A DNA stretch of 64,000 nucleotides from Curtobacterium sp. MCBD17_013. Lineage in GTDB: Bacteria > Actinomycetota > Actinomycetes > Actinomycetales > Microbacteriaceae. The notes below the pieces were generated by a model. That model was not told the DNA's origin. It saw only the letters and a program-made list of their open reading frames with translations, and did no database searches. Positions 35,001 through 42,503 of the stretch are shown one piece after another. The stretch covers positions 1 to 64,000 of the forward strand of contig NZ_QKTU01000010.1 in assembly GCF_003234565.1 (NCBI RefSeq), in the 5' to 3' direction. The position numbers and the translations under genes are program-made. Position 1 is the stretch's first letter; each line of letters starts with the position of its first letter.

Positions 35001-35280
35001 TCAGGGTCAGGATGCTCGTGTACCCGTCGGCGCTGACGCCCCCGGGCTCGGACAGCAGGTGGGCGACGAGCTGCGCGAGCACCGTGGTCTTGCCCGTGCC
35101 CGGCGCACCGATCACGGCGGCGCACGTGTCGTGCGGCAGCGCGAGCACGGACCGCTGCGCGGGGTCCAGGAGGACCGGGGCGACGACCACCGCGGCACCC
35201 GCCCGCCCGCGACCGGTCAGCCCGGCGTCGCGCAGGACGGCACGGCGGGGCGCACTGGTCGTCGAGGTCGCGGTCGGCAC
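32077..35280 (-). CDS. adnA: AdnA-like helicase-nuclease subunit
   Basis: A 1067-residue partner of AdnB. The motor domain keeps Walker A VIGAPGTGKTTVLAQ (56-70), but motif II reads VLVDDAQELVEG rather than DExx and motif III is FGDPDIASSAFRG, indicating a weaker motor, as in other AdnA/AddB-like subunits. The C-terminal nuclease has SRIGTFEECPLHWFAQ, GTIVHDAMEHA, RGSIDRIEE and VSVVDLKTGTTMP, then LGAYQLAL, with metal-binding residues present. Cys residues in EECPLHW and near the C-terminus (DDHCERA, VECRIHV) might bind a metal but do not form a clear Fe-S signature. The GTG lies 6 nt after TAGCGT: probably leaderless. Confidence 0.9.
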   Translation of the reverse strand: MPTATSTTSAPRRAVLRDAGLTGRGRAGAAVVVAPVLLDPAQRSVLALPHDTCAAVIGAPGTGKTTVLAQLVAHLLSEPGGVSADGYTSILTLTSSRPAATALRDRLAAAADRVVPGALARTVNSLAFQVVTHAAALVGQEAPTLLTGGEQDAVLADLIAGHAVDGTGPAWPDPITPAVRERAGFRTALRDVMMRTVAAGIEPDDMRELAGDHGRPEWAAVGDLVDEYRAAVTAYRETALDAAELVAFATAAVARGEVPPAVAALRHVLVDDAQELVEGEVAFLGALARRGVRIVAFGDPDIASSAFRGAEPDVLGRLAVRLGVPVVHEVVLDTVHRHPPAIRALVSAVTARIGAAAAGRQRVAAAAGADDRADAVVHLEAPSRAGLVAAVARRLREHHLFDGVPWERMVVVTRSGAAVPDLVRALAVAEVPATAASAPARPRDDVAARALIDAAAVALGVRALDPALATAFVSGPLGGLDALAVRRLRLALRREELAAGGTRPADDLLVEALSGPDRFTTIDAGFARRAGRLAASLERARRDAAGGASIEELLWGLWERSGLARTWGGQSAAGGVGAAEADRHLDAVVGLFTAAKRFVERTPDAPARVFVDDLLGADLPEDTIGPDRTAGRVRVVTPLATIGVECDVVVVLGLQDGVWPNTRVRGSLLDPDGLVRAAAGIERTPTDERAAVVADELRLFARAVSRATTQVVLGSIANDDEAPSPFLRLVPVPPDRTPNPHPLSLRGMAGSLRRRVVTTGDPEAASALARLAAEGVPGADPDEWYGIAEPSTDRPLVDLTAEPVVPEDGGVAVPPTVAVSPSRIGTFEECPLHWFAQSFGGGAPSPAMGIGTIVHDAMEHATDVDVESLWRSVEDRWSELVFESDWIAERERARTRRMIEGLSDYLRTAAAAGRRVLGAEASFVLVTGPARLRGSIDRIEEAPDGTVSVVDLKTGTTMPGKSAMPEHAQLGAYQLALADGAVEGLPADVPVSDARLVFVASGQGGHAFTERVQPAFDDDARASYRQRLHTVAEGMAGRVFVAHVDDHCERARTGVECRIHVVGEVTW

Positions 35281-35383
35281 GCCGTCACGCTACCGAGGGC
35301 CGCCGACACCACCGGGACGGCGCGCATGTGCGCTGTGGGTGAACGCCGGAGCCCGCCCCTGGGCCCTCGGATACGCTGTGCTC

Positions 35384-35608
35384 GTGGACATCAAGATCGG
35401 CATCACCAACAGCCCGCGTGAGATCGCCTTCGAGACCAAGCAGACGGCCGCCGACATCGAGCAGGCCGTGTCGGCCGCGCTCTCCTCGGGCGCCACGCAC
35501 CTGTCGCTCCAGGACGACAAGGGCCGACGGTTCATCGTCCCGGTCGCGTCCCTCGCGTACGTCGAGGTCGGCTCCGAGGAGTCGCGCCGCATCGGTTTCG
35601 TCGCCTGA
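35384..35608 (+). CDS. DUF3107 family small protein
   Basis: A 74-residue protein (VDIKIGITNSPREIAFETKQ at the start, PVASLAYVEVG near the end) of the actinobacterial DUF3107 family, similar to mycobacterial Rv3208A (TB9.4). It is predicted to be a small alpha/beta protein; function unknown. The GTG lies 6 nt after TACGCT (35372-35377), so it is probably leaderless and expressed divergently from adnA. The next gene starts 13 bp downstream and is likely co-transcribed. Confidence 0.9.
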   Translation: MDIKIGITNSPREIAFETKQTAADIEQAVSAALSSGATHLSLQDDKGRRFIVPVASLAYVEVGSEESRRIGFVA

Positions 35609-35621
35609 CCCCTCGGTCCAC

Positions 35622-35924
35622 ATGGAACTCCTCTTCGCCGTGCTCGGCGGGATCCTGACCGGCCTGTTCGCGCAGATCGTCGTGCCGTGGCACGTGACGC
35701 GGGGCGTGTTCCTCGCCCCCGCCGTGGGCGGGGCCGTCGCGGCCGTGCTGTGGGAGGCCCTCACCTGGGCCGGGTGGTCGTACGGCGAACCCTGGATCTG
35801 GGTGGTCACGCTCGTGGTCGCCGGTGTCGTCGCGCTGGTGACGGCGTGGTCGGTCGGGCGCCGGCGGGAGCGCGCGGACGCCGCGTTCTTCGAGCGCCTC
35901 CGCACCGTCGGTACCGCTTCCTGA
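35622..35924 (+). CDS. Small membrane protein, 100 aa
   Basis: A 100-residue protein with three predicted helices: MELLFAVLGGILTGLFAQIV, GVFLAPAVGGAVAAVLWEAL and WVVTLVVAGVVALVTAWSVG. It ends with a basic cytoplasmic tail (GRRRERADAAFFERLR). No family name is recognised, although similar short proteins accompany DUF3107 genes in Microbacteriaceae. It starts 13 bp after DUF3107, without a strong ribosome-binding site, so it probably depends on that transcript. Function unknown. Confidence 0.72.
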   Translation: MELLFAVLGGILTGLFAQIVVPWHVTRGVFLAPAVGGAVAAVLWEALTWAGWSYGEPWIWVVTLVVAGVVALVTAWSVGRRRERADAAFFERLRTVGTAS

Positions 35925-35932
35925 CGCATCCG

Positions 35933-36020
35933 CCGGGAGGCCCGGTCGGCCGGGAGCACCACGGTCCGGAGCGGAGACCCGGACCGGGTCCGGGATCCGC
36001 ACCGGGTCCGGTCACCCGGT
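35933..36020. terminator. GC-rich palindromic region between convergent genes
   Basis: Contains the dispersed element CCGGGAGGCCCG (35933-35944) and a palindrome CCCGGACCGGGTCCGGG with a further CCGGGTCCGG copy. It lies between the small membrane protein and the convergent ferritin-like gene, a place for a bidirectional terminator. No T-tract is seen. Confidence 0.5.
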
Positions 36021-36025
36021 TCGGC

Positions 36026-36739
36026 TCAGGCGGTCAGCCCGAGGGCGTCCATCCGCCGGGTGTGGGCCGCGATGAGTTCGGTGAACACCGGCTCGAGGCG
36101 CTCCTCGTCCTCACGGGCGTGCGAGGCGAGCGCCGACCGCGCCACGAGCAGCGTGTCACCGACGAGGCGCCGCCCCCACATGGCGAGGCGCGAGGCCACG
36201 AGCGGGTCGCGGGCGATGTCCGCCGTCAGTTCCTCGACGACCGCGGGCTCCTCGCGCGCGTCGAACACCCCACGCAAGCGGTTCCGGACGTCCGTCGGCA
36301 GCGACCGGGCGAGGTTCGCGAACAGGTCGTTGAGGATCCCGGCCGTCACGTAACCGGTGAGGATCGACTCCGCCCAGTCCGCACCGGCCGTCCGTCTGAG
36401 GAACGCGTCGATGGCCTCGCGGTGGGGCTCCATGAGTTCCGCCGGCTCGTGTCCGGACCGTTCGATCTCGGCCACGATGGCGCGGTGCCGATCGAGCGCG
36501 GTCGTGGCGAGCACGCCCGTGACGAGGCGCCCCGACATGGTCGGCGCCGAGGCACCGGCGCGCCCCATGGCCTCGTACAACGACAGCTGCAGGTACGCGG
36601 CCTGGCCCAGGTAGACGGTCAGTTCGGGCGAGACGTCGTCGAGTTGGAGCCGCTCGACGGACGCGGCCGCGCGGGGGTTCCGCGACGCCAGCCAGCTCGC
36701 CGCGAGACGCGCGCGTCTCCGGTTCCACCACGACACCAC
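36026..36739 (-). CDS. Ferritin-like fold protein (Rv3210c-like, MiaE-related)
   Basis: A 237-residue helical protein of the ferritin-like fold family found beside rhlE-type helicases in actinobacteria. Helices include LGQAAYLQLSLYEAM, RHRAIVAEIERSG, WAESILTGYVTAGILNDLF and ARPLVASRLAMWG-like DPLVASRLAMWGRR. Candidate metal ligands are Glu and His within these helices, but a full di-iron EXXH set is not obvious. The GTG at 36739 was chosen because TATGCT sits exactly 6 nt upstream (leaderless pattern); a further GTG follows directly. Divergent from the DEAD-box helicase. Function unknown. Confidence 0.78.
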   Translation of the reverse strand: MVSWWNRRRARLAASWLASRNPRAAASVERLQLDDVSPELTVYLGQAAYLQLSLYEAMGRAGASAPTMSGRLVTGVLATTALDRHRAIVAEIERSGHEPAELMEPHREAIDAFLRRTAGADWAESILTGYVTAGILNDLFANLARSLPTDVRNRLRGVFDAREEPAVVEELTADIARDPLVASRLAMWGRRLVGDTLLVARSALASHAREDEERLEPVFTELIAAHTRRMDALGLTA

Positions 36740-36858
36740 CGGACCAGCATAGGGGCCGCGCCCGAGCCCCATCCCCAGTCCGCCAGCGTCCCGAACTGCG
36801 GAAATGCGCAGAACGGTAGACTGAGCGGACTCCCCGACAACGAACAGGGTTGAACTCT

Positions 36859-38400
36859 TTGACTTTCTCAGATCTCGACATCGAGCAGGACATCGTCGAC
36901 GCGCTCGCGGCCAAGGGCATCACGGAGCCCTTCCCGATCCAGCAGCAGACGATCCCGCTCGCACTCACCGGCCAGGACATCATCGGCCAGGCCAAGACCG
37001 GAACGGGCAAGACGCTCGGCTTCGGCCTCCCCCTCATCCAACGGCTCGGGCACGACCCCGAGCCGGGCGTCAAGGCGCTCGTCGTGGTCCCGACCCGCGA
37101 GCTCGCCGTCCAGGTGTTCGAGGACCTCGAGCTCGCCGCGTCGAACCGTCCGGTCAAACTGGCCGCGATCTACGGCGGCAAGGCGTACGAGGGCCAGATC
37201 GAACAGCTCAAGGACGGCGCGCAGATCGTCGTCGGCACGCCGGGTCGCCTCATCGACCTCCACCGGCAGCGGGTGCTCGACCTCGGCCACGTGCAGGAGA
37301 TCGTCCTCGACGAGGCCGACAAGATGCTCGACCTCGGGTTCCTGTCGGACATCGAGCGCATCTTCCAGTCGGTCCCGGCGGTGCGCCACACCATGCTGTT
37401 CTCGGCGACCATGCCGGCCCCGATCGTGGCGCTGGCCCGGCGGTTCATGTCGAAGCCGATCCACATCCGCGCTTCCGACCCGGACGAGGGCCTGACCCAG
37501 GCGAACATCAAGCACCTCATCTACCGGGCGCACGCGCTCGACAAGGACGAGGTCATCGCCCGGATCCTCCAGGCCGACGGGCGCGGCAAGACCGTCGTCT
37601 TCACGCGGACCAAGCGCGCCGCGGCCCGGCTGATGGAAGAGCTCCAGGACCGCGGGTTCAACGCCGCGGCGGTGCACGGCGACCTGAACCAGGAGCAGCG
37701 GGAGCGCGCGATGGCCGCGTTCAAGGCCGGCAAGAGGGACGTGCTCATCGCCACCGACGTGGCAGCGCGCGGCATCGACGTCGACGACGTGACCCACGTC
37801 ATCAACCACACGATCCCGGACGACCCGGACACCTACCTGCACCGGGCCGGGCGGACCGGCCGCGCGGGCAAGACCGGCATCGCGGTGACGTTCGTCGACT
37901 GGGACGACCTCCACAAGTGGTCGCTCATCAACAAGGCGCTCGACTTCGGGCAGCCGGAGCCGACCGAGACCTACTCGTCCAGTCCGCACCTGTACACCGA
38001 CCTCGACATCCCGGCCGGCACCAAGGGCCGTCTGCCCGGTTCGTCCCCGCACGCGGCCGCGCCGGCCAAGCAGCGGTCCGAGGGCGGCCGTTCCGAGGGC
38101 GGCCGGTCCGAGGGCGGCCGGTCCGGGTCCGGGTCCCGCTCGCGCACCCGGTCGGGAGGCCCGACCACGACGAGTGCGCCCGCCGCGGGCTCCGACGCGG
38201 TCGGCGCGGAGCCGGAGGCGGCGGAGACCACCGCCGGCACGACCGGTCCCGAGGGCAGCTCGCCGCGGCGTCGGCGTCGCCGCCGTCGTGGTGGCAGTGG
38301 TCAGGCCGGGTCGACGGCCGCCGATGCGGCGGCCACCGGCGGCGAGTCCGCGGGGTCTGCGGCGAGTTCGTCCGCGGCGAGCGGTCCGGCTGCCGAGTAG
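36859..38400 (+). CDS. DEAD-box RNA helicase, RhlE-like
   Basis: A 513-residue ATP-dependent RNA helicase. The Q motif region is EPFPIQQQTIPLAL, Walker A AKTGTGKT, motif Ia PTRELAVQVFEDL, motif II VLDEADKM, motif III FSATMPAP, motif V ATDVAARGIDVDDV and motif VI HRAGRTGRAG. The C-terminal ~120 residues are low-complexity and basic, with SEGGRSEGGRSEGGRS repeats and an RRRRRRRRGG patch, probably binding RNA. The TTG at 36859 is preceded by AGGG at 9-nt spacing; a TTG 9 bp upstream is possible. TAGACT (36817-36822) is a likely -10, leaving a ~30-nt leader. Probably acts in ribosome assembly or mRNA turnover, often cold-induced. Confidence 0.93.
   Translation: MTFSDLDIEQDIVDALAAKGITEPFPIQQQTIPLALTGQDIIGQAKTGTGKTLGFGLPLIQRLGHDPEPGVKALVVVPTRELAVQVFEDLELAASNRPVKLAAIYGGKAYEGQIEQLKDGAQIVVGTPGRLIDLHRQRVLDLGHVQEIVLDEADKMLDLGFLSDIERIFQSVPAVRHTMLFSATMPAPIVALARRFMSKPIHIRASDPDEGLTQANIKHLIYRAHALDKDEVIARILQADGRGKTVVFTRTKRAAARLMEELQDRGFNAAAVHGDLNQEQRERAMAAFKAGKRDVLIATDVAARGIDVDDVTHVINHTIPDDPDTYLHRAGRTGRAGKTGIAVTFVDWDDLHKWSLINKALDFGQPEPTETYSSSPHLYTDLDIPAGTKGRLPGSSPHAAAPAKQRSEGGRSEGGRSEGGRSGSGSRSRTRSGGPTTTSAPAAGSDAVGAEPEAAETTAGTTGPEGSSPRRRRRRRRGGSGQAGSTAADAAATGGESAGSAASSSAASGPAAE
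38073..38132. repeat. In-frame 15-bp repeats in the helicase tail
   Basis: Four tandem, slightly diverged copies of a GGTCCGAGGGCGGCC-type unit encode the SEGGR repeats of the DEAD-box protein. Expected to be a site of length variation. Confidence 0.7.
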
Positions 38401-38406
38401 TCCGCA

Positions 38407-38436
38407 CACGGTGGTCGTCCGGCGACGACCACCGTG
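38407..38436 (+). terminator. Terminator hairpin of the DEAD-box helicase
   Basis: A perfect 13-bp stem (38407-38419 with 38424-38436) and a CGGC tetraloop start 7 nt after the helicase stop codon. No T-tract. Confidence 0.85.
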
Positions 38437-38451
38437 ACGGGTCTCGTCGAC

Positions 38452-38479
38452 GCGCGTCCAGCCTCCCGGCCGGACGCGC
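38452..38479 (-). terminator. Terminator hairpin of the PHP gene
   Basis: An 8-bp stem GCGCGTCC/GGACGCGC (38452-38459 with 38472-38479) lies just past the stop of the convergent PHP-domain gene on the minus strand. Each convergent gene here has its own hairpin. Confidence 0.6.
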
Positions 38480-38487
38480 TTCGCTCG

Positions 38488-39363
38488 TCAGACGGTGAGT
38501 CGGGATCCCTCGCCGACGACCGGTTCGGAACCGGTCGCGGACGCGACGATGGTTCGGAACGCGCGCTCGGCGGTGCGGTGCTCGCCGAGCCGGTTCGGCT
38601 TGCCGGTGCCGTGGTAGTCACTCGAGCCGGTCACGAACAGCCCGTAGCGGTCCGCCCAGTCGAGCAGGACGCGCTTACCGTGCGTCAGGTTCTCGCGGTG
38701 GTCGACCTCGAGCCCGCCGAGTCCGGCCTCGACGAGATCCTCGAGCGCTCGCTCGTCGAGCACGATCCCCCGGGTCGACGCCGCCGGGTGCGCGATCACG
38801 GGGACCCCGCCCGCGGCACGGATGAGCTCGACGCCGGCCAGCGGCGACGGCGCCTCGTGGGGCTCGTAGTAGCCCGCGGCGGGGTGCAGGATGCCGCGGA
38901 ACGCCGCGCTGCGGTCGGCCTCGAGCCCGGCGGCCACGAGTGCGTCCGCGATGTGGGGCCGGCCGATCGTGGCACCCGGGCTCGCCTGCGCGATGACGTC
39001 CTGCCACGACACCGGGTGGTCGCGGGCGATCCGCTCGACCATGCGCATCGCACGATCGACGCGGCCCTCGCGGATCCGCTGCGTCTCGGCGACGAGTCCG
39101 GGGTGGGTGGGATCGACGAGGTACCCGAGGACGTGCACGCTCCGGTAGCCGATCCGCGTGCTGAGTTCGAGCCCGGGCAGGAGCGTCATCGGGAGCGTCC
39201 GGGCCGTCGCGATGGCCTCGTCCCACCCGGCCGTGGTGTCGTGGTCCGTCAGCGCCAACGCGTCGAGGCCCGCGGACGATGCCGCACGCACCAGGTCGGC
39301 AGGCCGCTCGGTGCCGTCCGAGACGCTCGAGTGCGTGTGCAGGTCGATGAAGGGATCGGGCAC
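38488..39363 (-). CDS. PHP-domain metal-dependent phosphoesterase (TrpH/RNase AM-like)
   Basis: A 291-residue PHP-domain hydrolase. Metal-binding motifs appear in order: DLHTHSSVSDGTE at the N-terminus, ALTDHDTTAGW, LLPGLELST, GRPHIADALV, VIAHPAAST, and TGSSDYHGTG near the C-terminus. This set matches TrpH-type proteins, which hydrolyse 3',5'-nucleoside bisphosphates or trim RNA 5' ends. It should be an active trinuclear-metal enzyme; the precise substrate is not settled by sequence. The GTG lies 6 nt after TAGCAT, consistent with a leaderless mRNA. Divergent from the aminopeptidase. Confidence 0.9.
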   Translation of the reverse strand: MPDPFIDLHTHSSVSDGTERPADLVRAASSAGLDALALTDHDTTAGWDEAIATARTLPMTLLPGLELSTRIGYRSVHVLGYLVDPTHPGLVAETQRIREGRVDRAMRMVERIARDHPVSWQDVIAQASPGATIGRPHIADALVAAGLEADRSAAFRGILHPAAGYYEPHEAPSPLAGVELIRAAGGVPVIAHPAASTRGIVLDERALEDLVEAGLGGLEVDHRENLTHGKRVLLDWADRYGLFVTGSSDYHGTGKPNRLGEHRTAERAFRTIVASATGSEPVVGEGSRLTV

Positions 39364-39456
39364 CCGGCCATGCTAGCCGTGGACTCCCCGGTGCCCTGGC
39401 GATCGACGCCCACGGCGCCCGGGTCGGTGCGCGACGCATGGTGGGATGATGTGAGC

Positions 39457-40935
39457 ATGGCCGAGCCGACTCCCCGCGCGACGAGCAACCGATCGACGAC
39501 CCCCGGGTCCTCGACCTTCAAGGACCACATCGCGTCCAACTGGGCGGAACACGACCGCGCACTGCCCGACGCACGCGAGCAGGCATCGTTCGCTGCCGAG
39601 CGCCGGGCACGGCTCTCGGCGCTGCACCCGGGCCGGACCCTCGTGGTCCCCGCCGGCCAGGCGAAGGTGCGCTCGAACGACTGCGACTACCCGTTCCGAC
39701 CGCACTCCGCGTTCGCCCACCTGACGGGCTGGGGCACGGACGCGGTCGTCGGGTCGGTCCTCGTCCTGACGCCGAGGGCCGACGGCCACGACGCGACCCT
39801 GTACTTCCGAGCGAGTGCGGGCCGGGACTCCGAGGAGTTCTACGCGAACCCCGAGATCGGCGAGTTCTGGGTCGGACCGCGCCCGTCGCTCGAGGCGGTC
39901 GCGGCGGACCTCGGCATCGCGACGCGCGATCTCGGCGCATTCGCCGACGTGGCGGACCGGCTCGACACCCACGCGCTCCTCGTCCGGGACGCCGACCCCG
40001 CGTTCACCGAGGCGCTCGACGGCCGGCTCGGGGTCGCGGTGGGCGGGATCGACGCCACGAGCGACACGCCCGCGACGGACGACGTGCTCGCCCGCGACCT
40101 CAGCGAGATGCGTCTCGTCAAGGACCCGTACGAGGTGAACGAGCTGCGTCGTGCCGTCACCGCGACCAAGCACGGGTTCGACGACGTCATCGCGGACTTC
40201 GACACGGTCCTGGCACACCCCCGCGGCGAGCGCATCGTCGAGGGCACGTTCAACCGTCGCGCCCGGGCGGACGGCAACACCGTCGGGTACGACACCATCG
40301 CCGCGGCGGGCTCCCACGCCTGCATCCTGCACTGGACCCGGAACGACGGTGCCGTCGCGCCGGGCGACCTCATCCTCATCGACGCCGGGGTCGAGGTCGA
40401 GAGCCTCTACACAGCCGACATCACGCGGACGTTGCCGGTCTCCGGGCGCTTCACGGAGGTGCAGCGCCTGGTCTACGACGCGGTGCTCGAAGCCGCGGAC
40501 GCCGCGTTCGCCATCGTGCGCCCGGGCATCACCTTCCACGACGTCCACGCGACCGCCATGCGCGTCATCGCCGAGCGGACCGCCGAGTGGGGCTTCCTCC
40601 CGGTGAGCGCCGAGGAGTCCCTGCGCCCGGAGGCCCAGTACCACCGCCGCTACATGGTGCACGGCACGAGCCACCACCTGGGGCTCGACGTGCACGACTG
40701 CGCGAAGGCCCGTCGCGAGCTCTACCTCGACGGCATGGTCGAGGCCGGCATGGTGTTCACGATCGAGCCGGGCCTGTACTTCCAGGAGGACGACCTGACC
40801 GTCCCCGAGGAGTTCCGCGGCATCGGCGTCCGCATCGAGGACGACATCCTGGTCACCGAGGACGGCGCGGAGAACCTGTCCGTCGGCATCCCCCGCACCG
40901 CCTCGGACGTCGAGGCCTGGGTCGCGAGCCGCTGA
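39457..40935 (+). CDS. pepP: Xaa-Pro aminopeptidase (aminopeptidase P, M24B)
   Basis: A 492-residue metallopeptidase removing N-terminal residues before proline. The N-terminal domain has FRPHSAFAHLTGWG and the creatinase-like C-terminal domain supplies five metal ligands: two Asp in LILIDAGVEVESLYTADITRT, His in HGTSHHLGLDVHD, Glu in VFTIEPGLYF and Glu in GVRIEDDILVT. All are intact. The first ~25 residues (Thr/Ser/Pro-rich) are probably disordered. The ATG lies 6 nt after GATGAT, a G-variant of the TANNNT hexamer; the GTG two codons upstream is an alternative start. Confidence 0.93.
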   Translation: MAEPTPRATSNRSTTPGSSTFKDHIASNWAEHDRALPDAREQASFAAERRARLSALHPGRTLVVPAGQAKVRSNDCDYPFRPHSAFAHLTGWGTDAVVGSVLVLTPRADGHDATLYFRASAGRDSEEFYANPEIGEFWVGPRPSLEAVAADLGIATRDLGAFADVADRLDTHALLVRDADPAFTEALDGRLGVAVGGIDATSDTPATDDVLARDLSEMRLVKDPYEVNELRRAVTATKHGFDDVIADFDTVLAHPRGERIVEGTFNRRARADGNTVGYDTIAAAGSHACILHWTRNDGAVAPGDLILIDAGVEVESLYTADITRTLPVSGRFTEVQRLVYDAVLEAADAAFAIVRPGITFHDVHATAMRVIAERTAEWGFLPVSAEESLRPEAQYHRRYMVHGTSHHLGLDVHDCAKARRELYLDGMVEAGMVFTIEPGLYFQEDDLTVPEEFRGIGVRIEDDILVTEDGAENLSVGIPRTASDVEAWVASR

Positions 40936-40965
40936 GGCCAGAGGTCGACCGATACCCTGCTGCCC

Positions 40966-41451
40966 GTGAGCACCCCCGAGACGCGCCCGTTCACGATCGC
41001 GCCGGAGCACTTCGACGCCCCTGACGCCGTTCGCCTGCGCGCCGCCCAGCGCATCGAGATCGACGGCACGTACGGGCGCGACACCGAGCCCGGCGAGAAG
41101 CCCACGGCCGAGTCCATCGCGGTGTTCTTCGTCGCCCGCGACACCCACGGCGCGCCGCTCGGCTGCGGCGGACTGCGGGTGGTCGAGGACGGCGTCGTCG
41201 AGATCAAGCGCATGTACGTGCGGTCCGAGGCGCGCGGCACCGGGGTCGCCGCGGCGCTCCTCGCCCAGCTCGAGGTCGCCGCACGGACCCTGGGGGCTCC
41301 GGCGCTCGTCCTCGAGACCGGGACGGAGCAGCGTCGGGCGATCCACTTCTACGAGCGCGAGGGCTTCACCCGCATCGCGAACTTCGGCCCGTACGTCGGC
41401 GCTCCGTTGTCGGTCTGCTACGCCAAGGTGCTGACGGCCCCCGAGGCGTGA
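40966..41451 (+). CDS. GNAT family N-acetyltransferase
   Basis: A 161-residue GNAT acetyltransferase. The acetyl-CoA loop is VRSEARGTGVAAALLAQLE (an R-x-x-G-x-G/A pattern), preceded by VVEIKRMYV and followed by ALVLETGTEQRRAIHFYERE with the Tyr general-acid region. The acceptor amine is unknown. The GTG lies 7 nt after TACCCT (40953-40958), fitting a leaderless mRNA, even though the previous gene ends only 30 bp upstream on the same strand. Convergent with the YflT-like gene, 42 bp away. Confidence 0.88.
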   Translation: MSTPETRPFTIAPEHFDAPDAVRLRAAQRIEIDGTYGRDTEPGEKPTAESIAVFFVARDTHGAPLGCGGLRVVEDGVVEIKRMYVRSEARGTGVAAALLAQLEVAARTLGAPALVLETGTEQRRAIHFYEREGFTRIANFGPYVGAPLSVCYAKVLTAPEA

Positions 41452-41493
41452 CCGACTGACCCGCGTGCGGCTGGCCCCGCGCCGTCCACGTGC

Positions 41494-42435
41494 TCAGTCG
41501 GCCTGGTCGTCCCGCCGGCCGCCCTGGTGGCCGCGGTCCTCGGCGCCCTCGTGGTCGCCCGAGTCGTCAGATGCCGGCTGCGCGGGCGTCGGCGTCGGCG
41601 TCGGGCTGACCCGTTCCCCGTAGCGCGGCGGCTCGTCCACCGGTGCCTGGGGGCCCGGCTGGCCGGGGCGGGCCTCCTGTCCGGACGGCCGCTCGGCCCG
41701 GACGGCGCCCGGTTGCCCCTCCTGCCCGTACGGCGGCTGCTGCTGCTGTCCGGACGGCTGCTGCTGCTGCTGTCCGTACGGTGGCTGCTGTTGCTGTCCG
41801 TACGGTGACTGCTGTTGCTGCCCGTACGGCGGCTGCTGCTGCTGCCCGTACGGCGGCTGCTGCTGCCCGTACGGAGCCTGGCCGTGCCCACCCTGGGGCG
41901 GTCGGCCGGGGTACTGCGGCCCGCCGAACTGCTGGGGCCCCGCCGCCCAACCGCCCTGCTGCTGACCGAGCAGCTGCCGGGCCCGCATCGTGAGCTGGGG
42001 GTCGACGATGATCTGGTAGTTCATGGCGAGGACCTGGTGCACGCTCGTGAAGTCGCGCTGCCGCCGCGTCACCGAGAAGCTCACGACCCCGTAGAGCATG
42101 CCGAACGCGGCGCCGATGAGCGCGGCGGCCCAGAACGACCCGCCCGGCGCTCCGGAGAACAGCGTCAGCACGATCCCGAAGAAGAACCCGAGCCACAACC
42201 CGCTGAGTGCACCGGCGAGCGCCGCGCGTCCGTAGGTCAGCTTGCCCGTGACCCGCTCGACGGTCTTGAGGTCGTTGCCGACGATCGACACCTGTCGGAC
42301 GGGGAAGTCCGCCGCGGCGAGCTGGGCCACGACGCGCTGGGCCTCGGGGTACGTCTGGTACGTGCCCAGGACGTCGCCGCGCGGTGGGGTGGGGAACGCG
42401 GCGCCGGGACGACCGAACGGGCTCTGAGTACTCAC
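41494..42435 (-). CDS. YflT/general stress protein 17M-like membrane protein with PYGQQQ repeats
   Basis: A 313-residue protein. Residues ~20-55 (VLGTYQTYPEAQRVVAQL ... VRQVSIVG) form the ferredoxin-like YflT domain of bacterial general stress proteins. Two membrane helices follow (LAGALSGLWLGFFFGIVLTL and FWAAALIGAAFGMLYGVVS). The C-terminal half is disordered, with about seven PYGQQQQP repeats, then Pro/Thr and acidic stretches. The GTG at 42435 has GGTGGAAG at 9-nt spacing; an ATG three codons upstream is too close to that site. It corresponds in order to mycobacterial Rv1234. Probably an envelope stress protein. Confidence 0.78.
   Translation of the reverse strand: MSTQSPFGRPGAAFPTPPRGDVLGTYQTYPEAQRVVAQLAAADFPVRQVSIVGNDLKTVERVTGKLTYGRAALAGALSGLWLGFFFGIVLTLFSGAPGGSFWAAALIGAAFGMLYGVVSFSVTRRQRDFTSVHQVLAMNYQIIVDPQLTMRARQLLGQQQGGWAAGPQQFGGPQYPGRPPQGGHGQAPYGQQQPPYGQQQQPPYGQQQQSPYGQQQQPPYGQQQQQPSGQQQQPPYGQEGQPGAVRAERPSGQEARPGQPGPQAPVDEPPRYGERVSPTPTPTPAQPASDDSGDHEGAEDRGHQGGRRDDQAD
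41705..41895. repeat. In-frame PYGQQQ-coding repeats
   Basis: About seven tandem 21-27 bp units of the form GTACGGCGGCTGCTGCTG on the plus strand (PYGQQQQP on the minus strand). Unit lengths differ by multiples of 3 through extra CTG codons, indicating slippage that keeps the frame. Confidence 0.75.
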
Positions 42436-42503
42436 ACAGGGCATCTTCCACCAGCACCCTTGGCGCCCGACGTGAACCAGGTGCGAGCGACTACGCTGGA
42501 CGG

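Noticed and set aside
28949-35421. Two plus-strand open frames of about 1,100 codons each opposite adnA and adnB
   Set aside because: Third-position GC follows the minus-strand genes; no conserved motif is seen.
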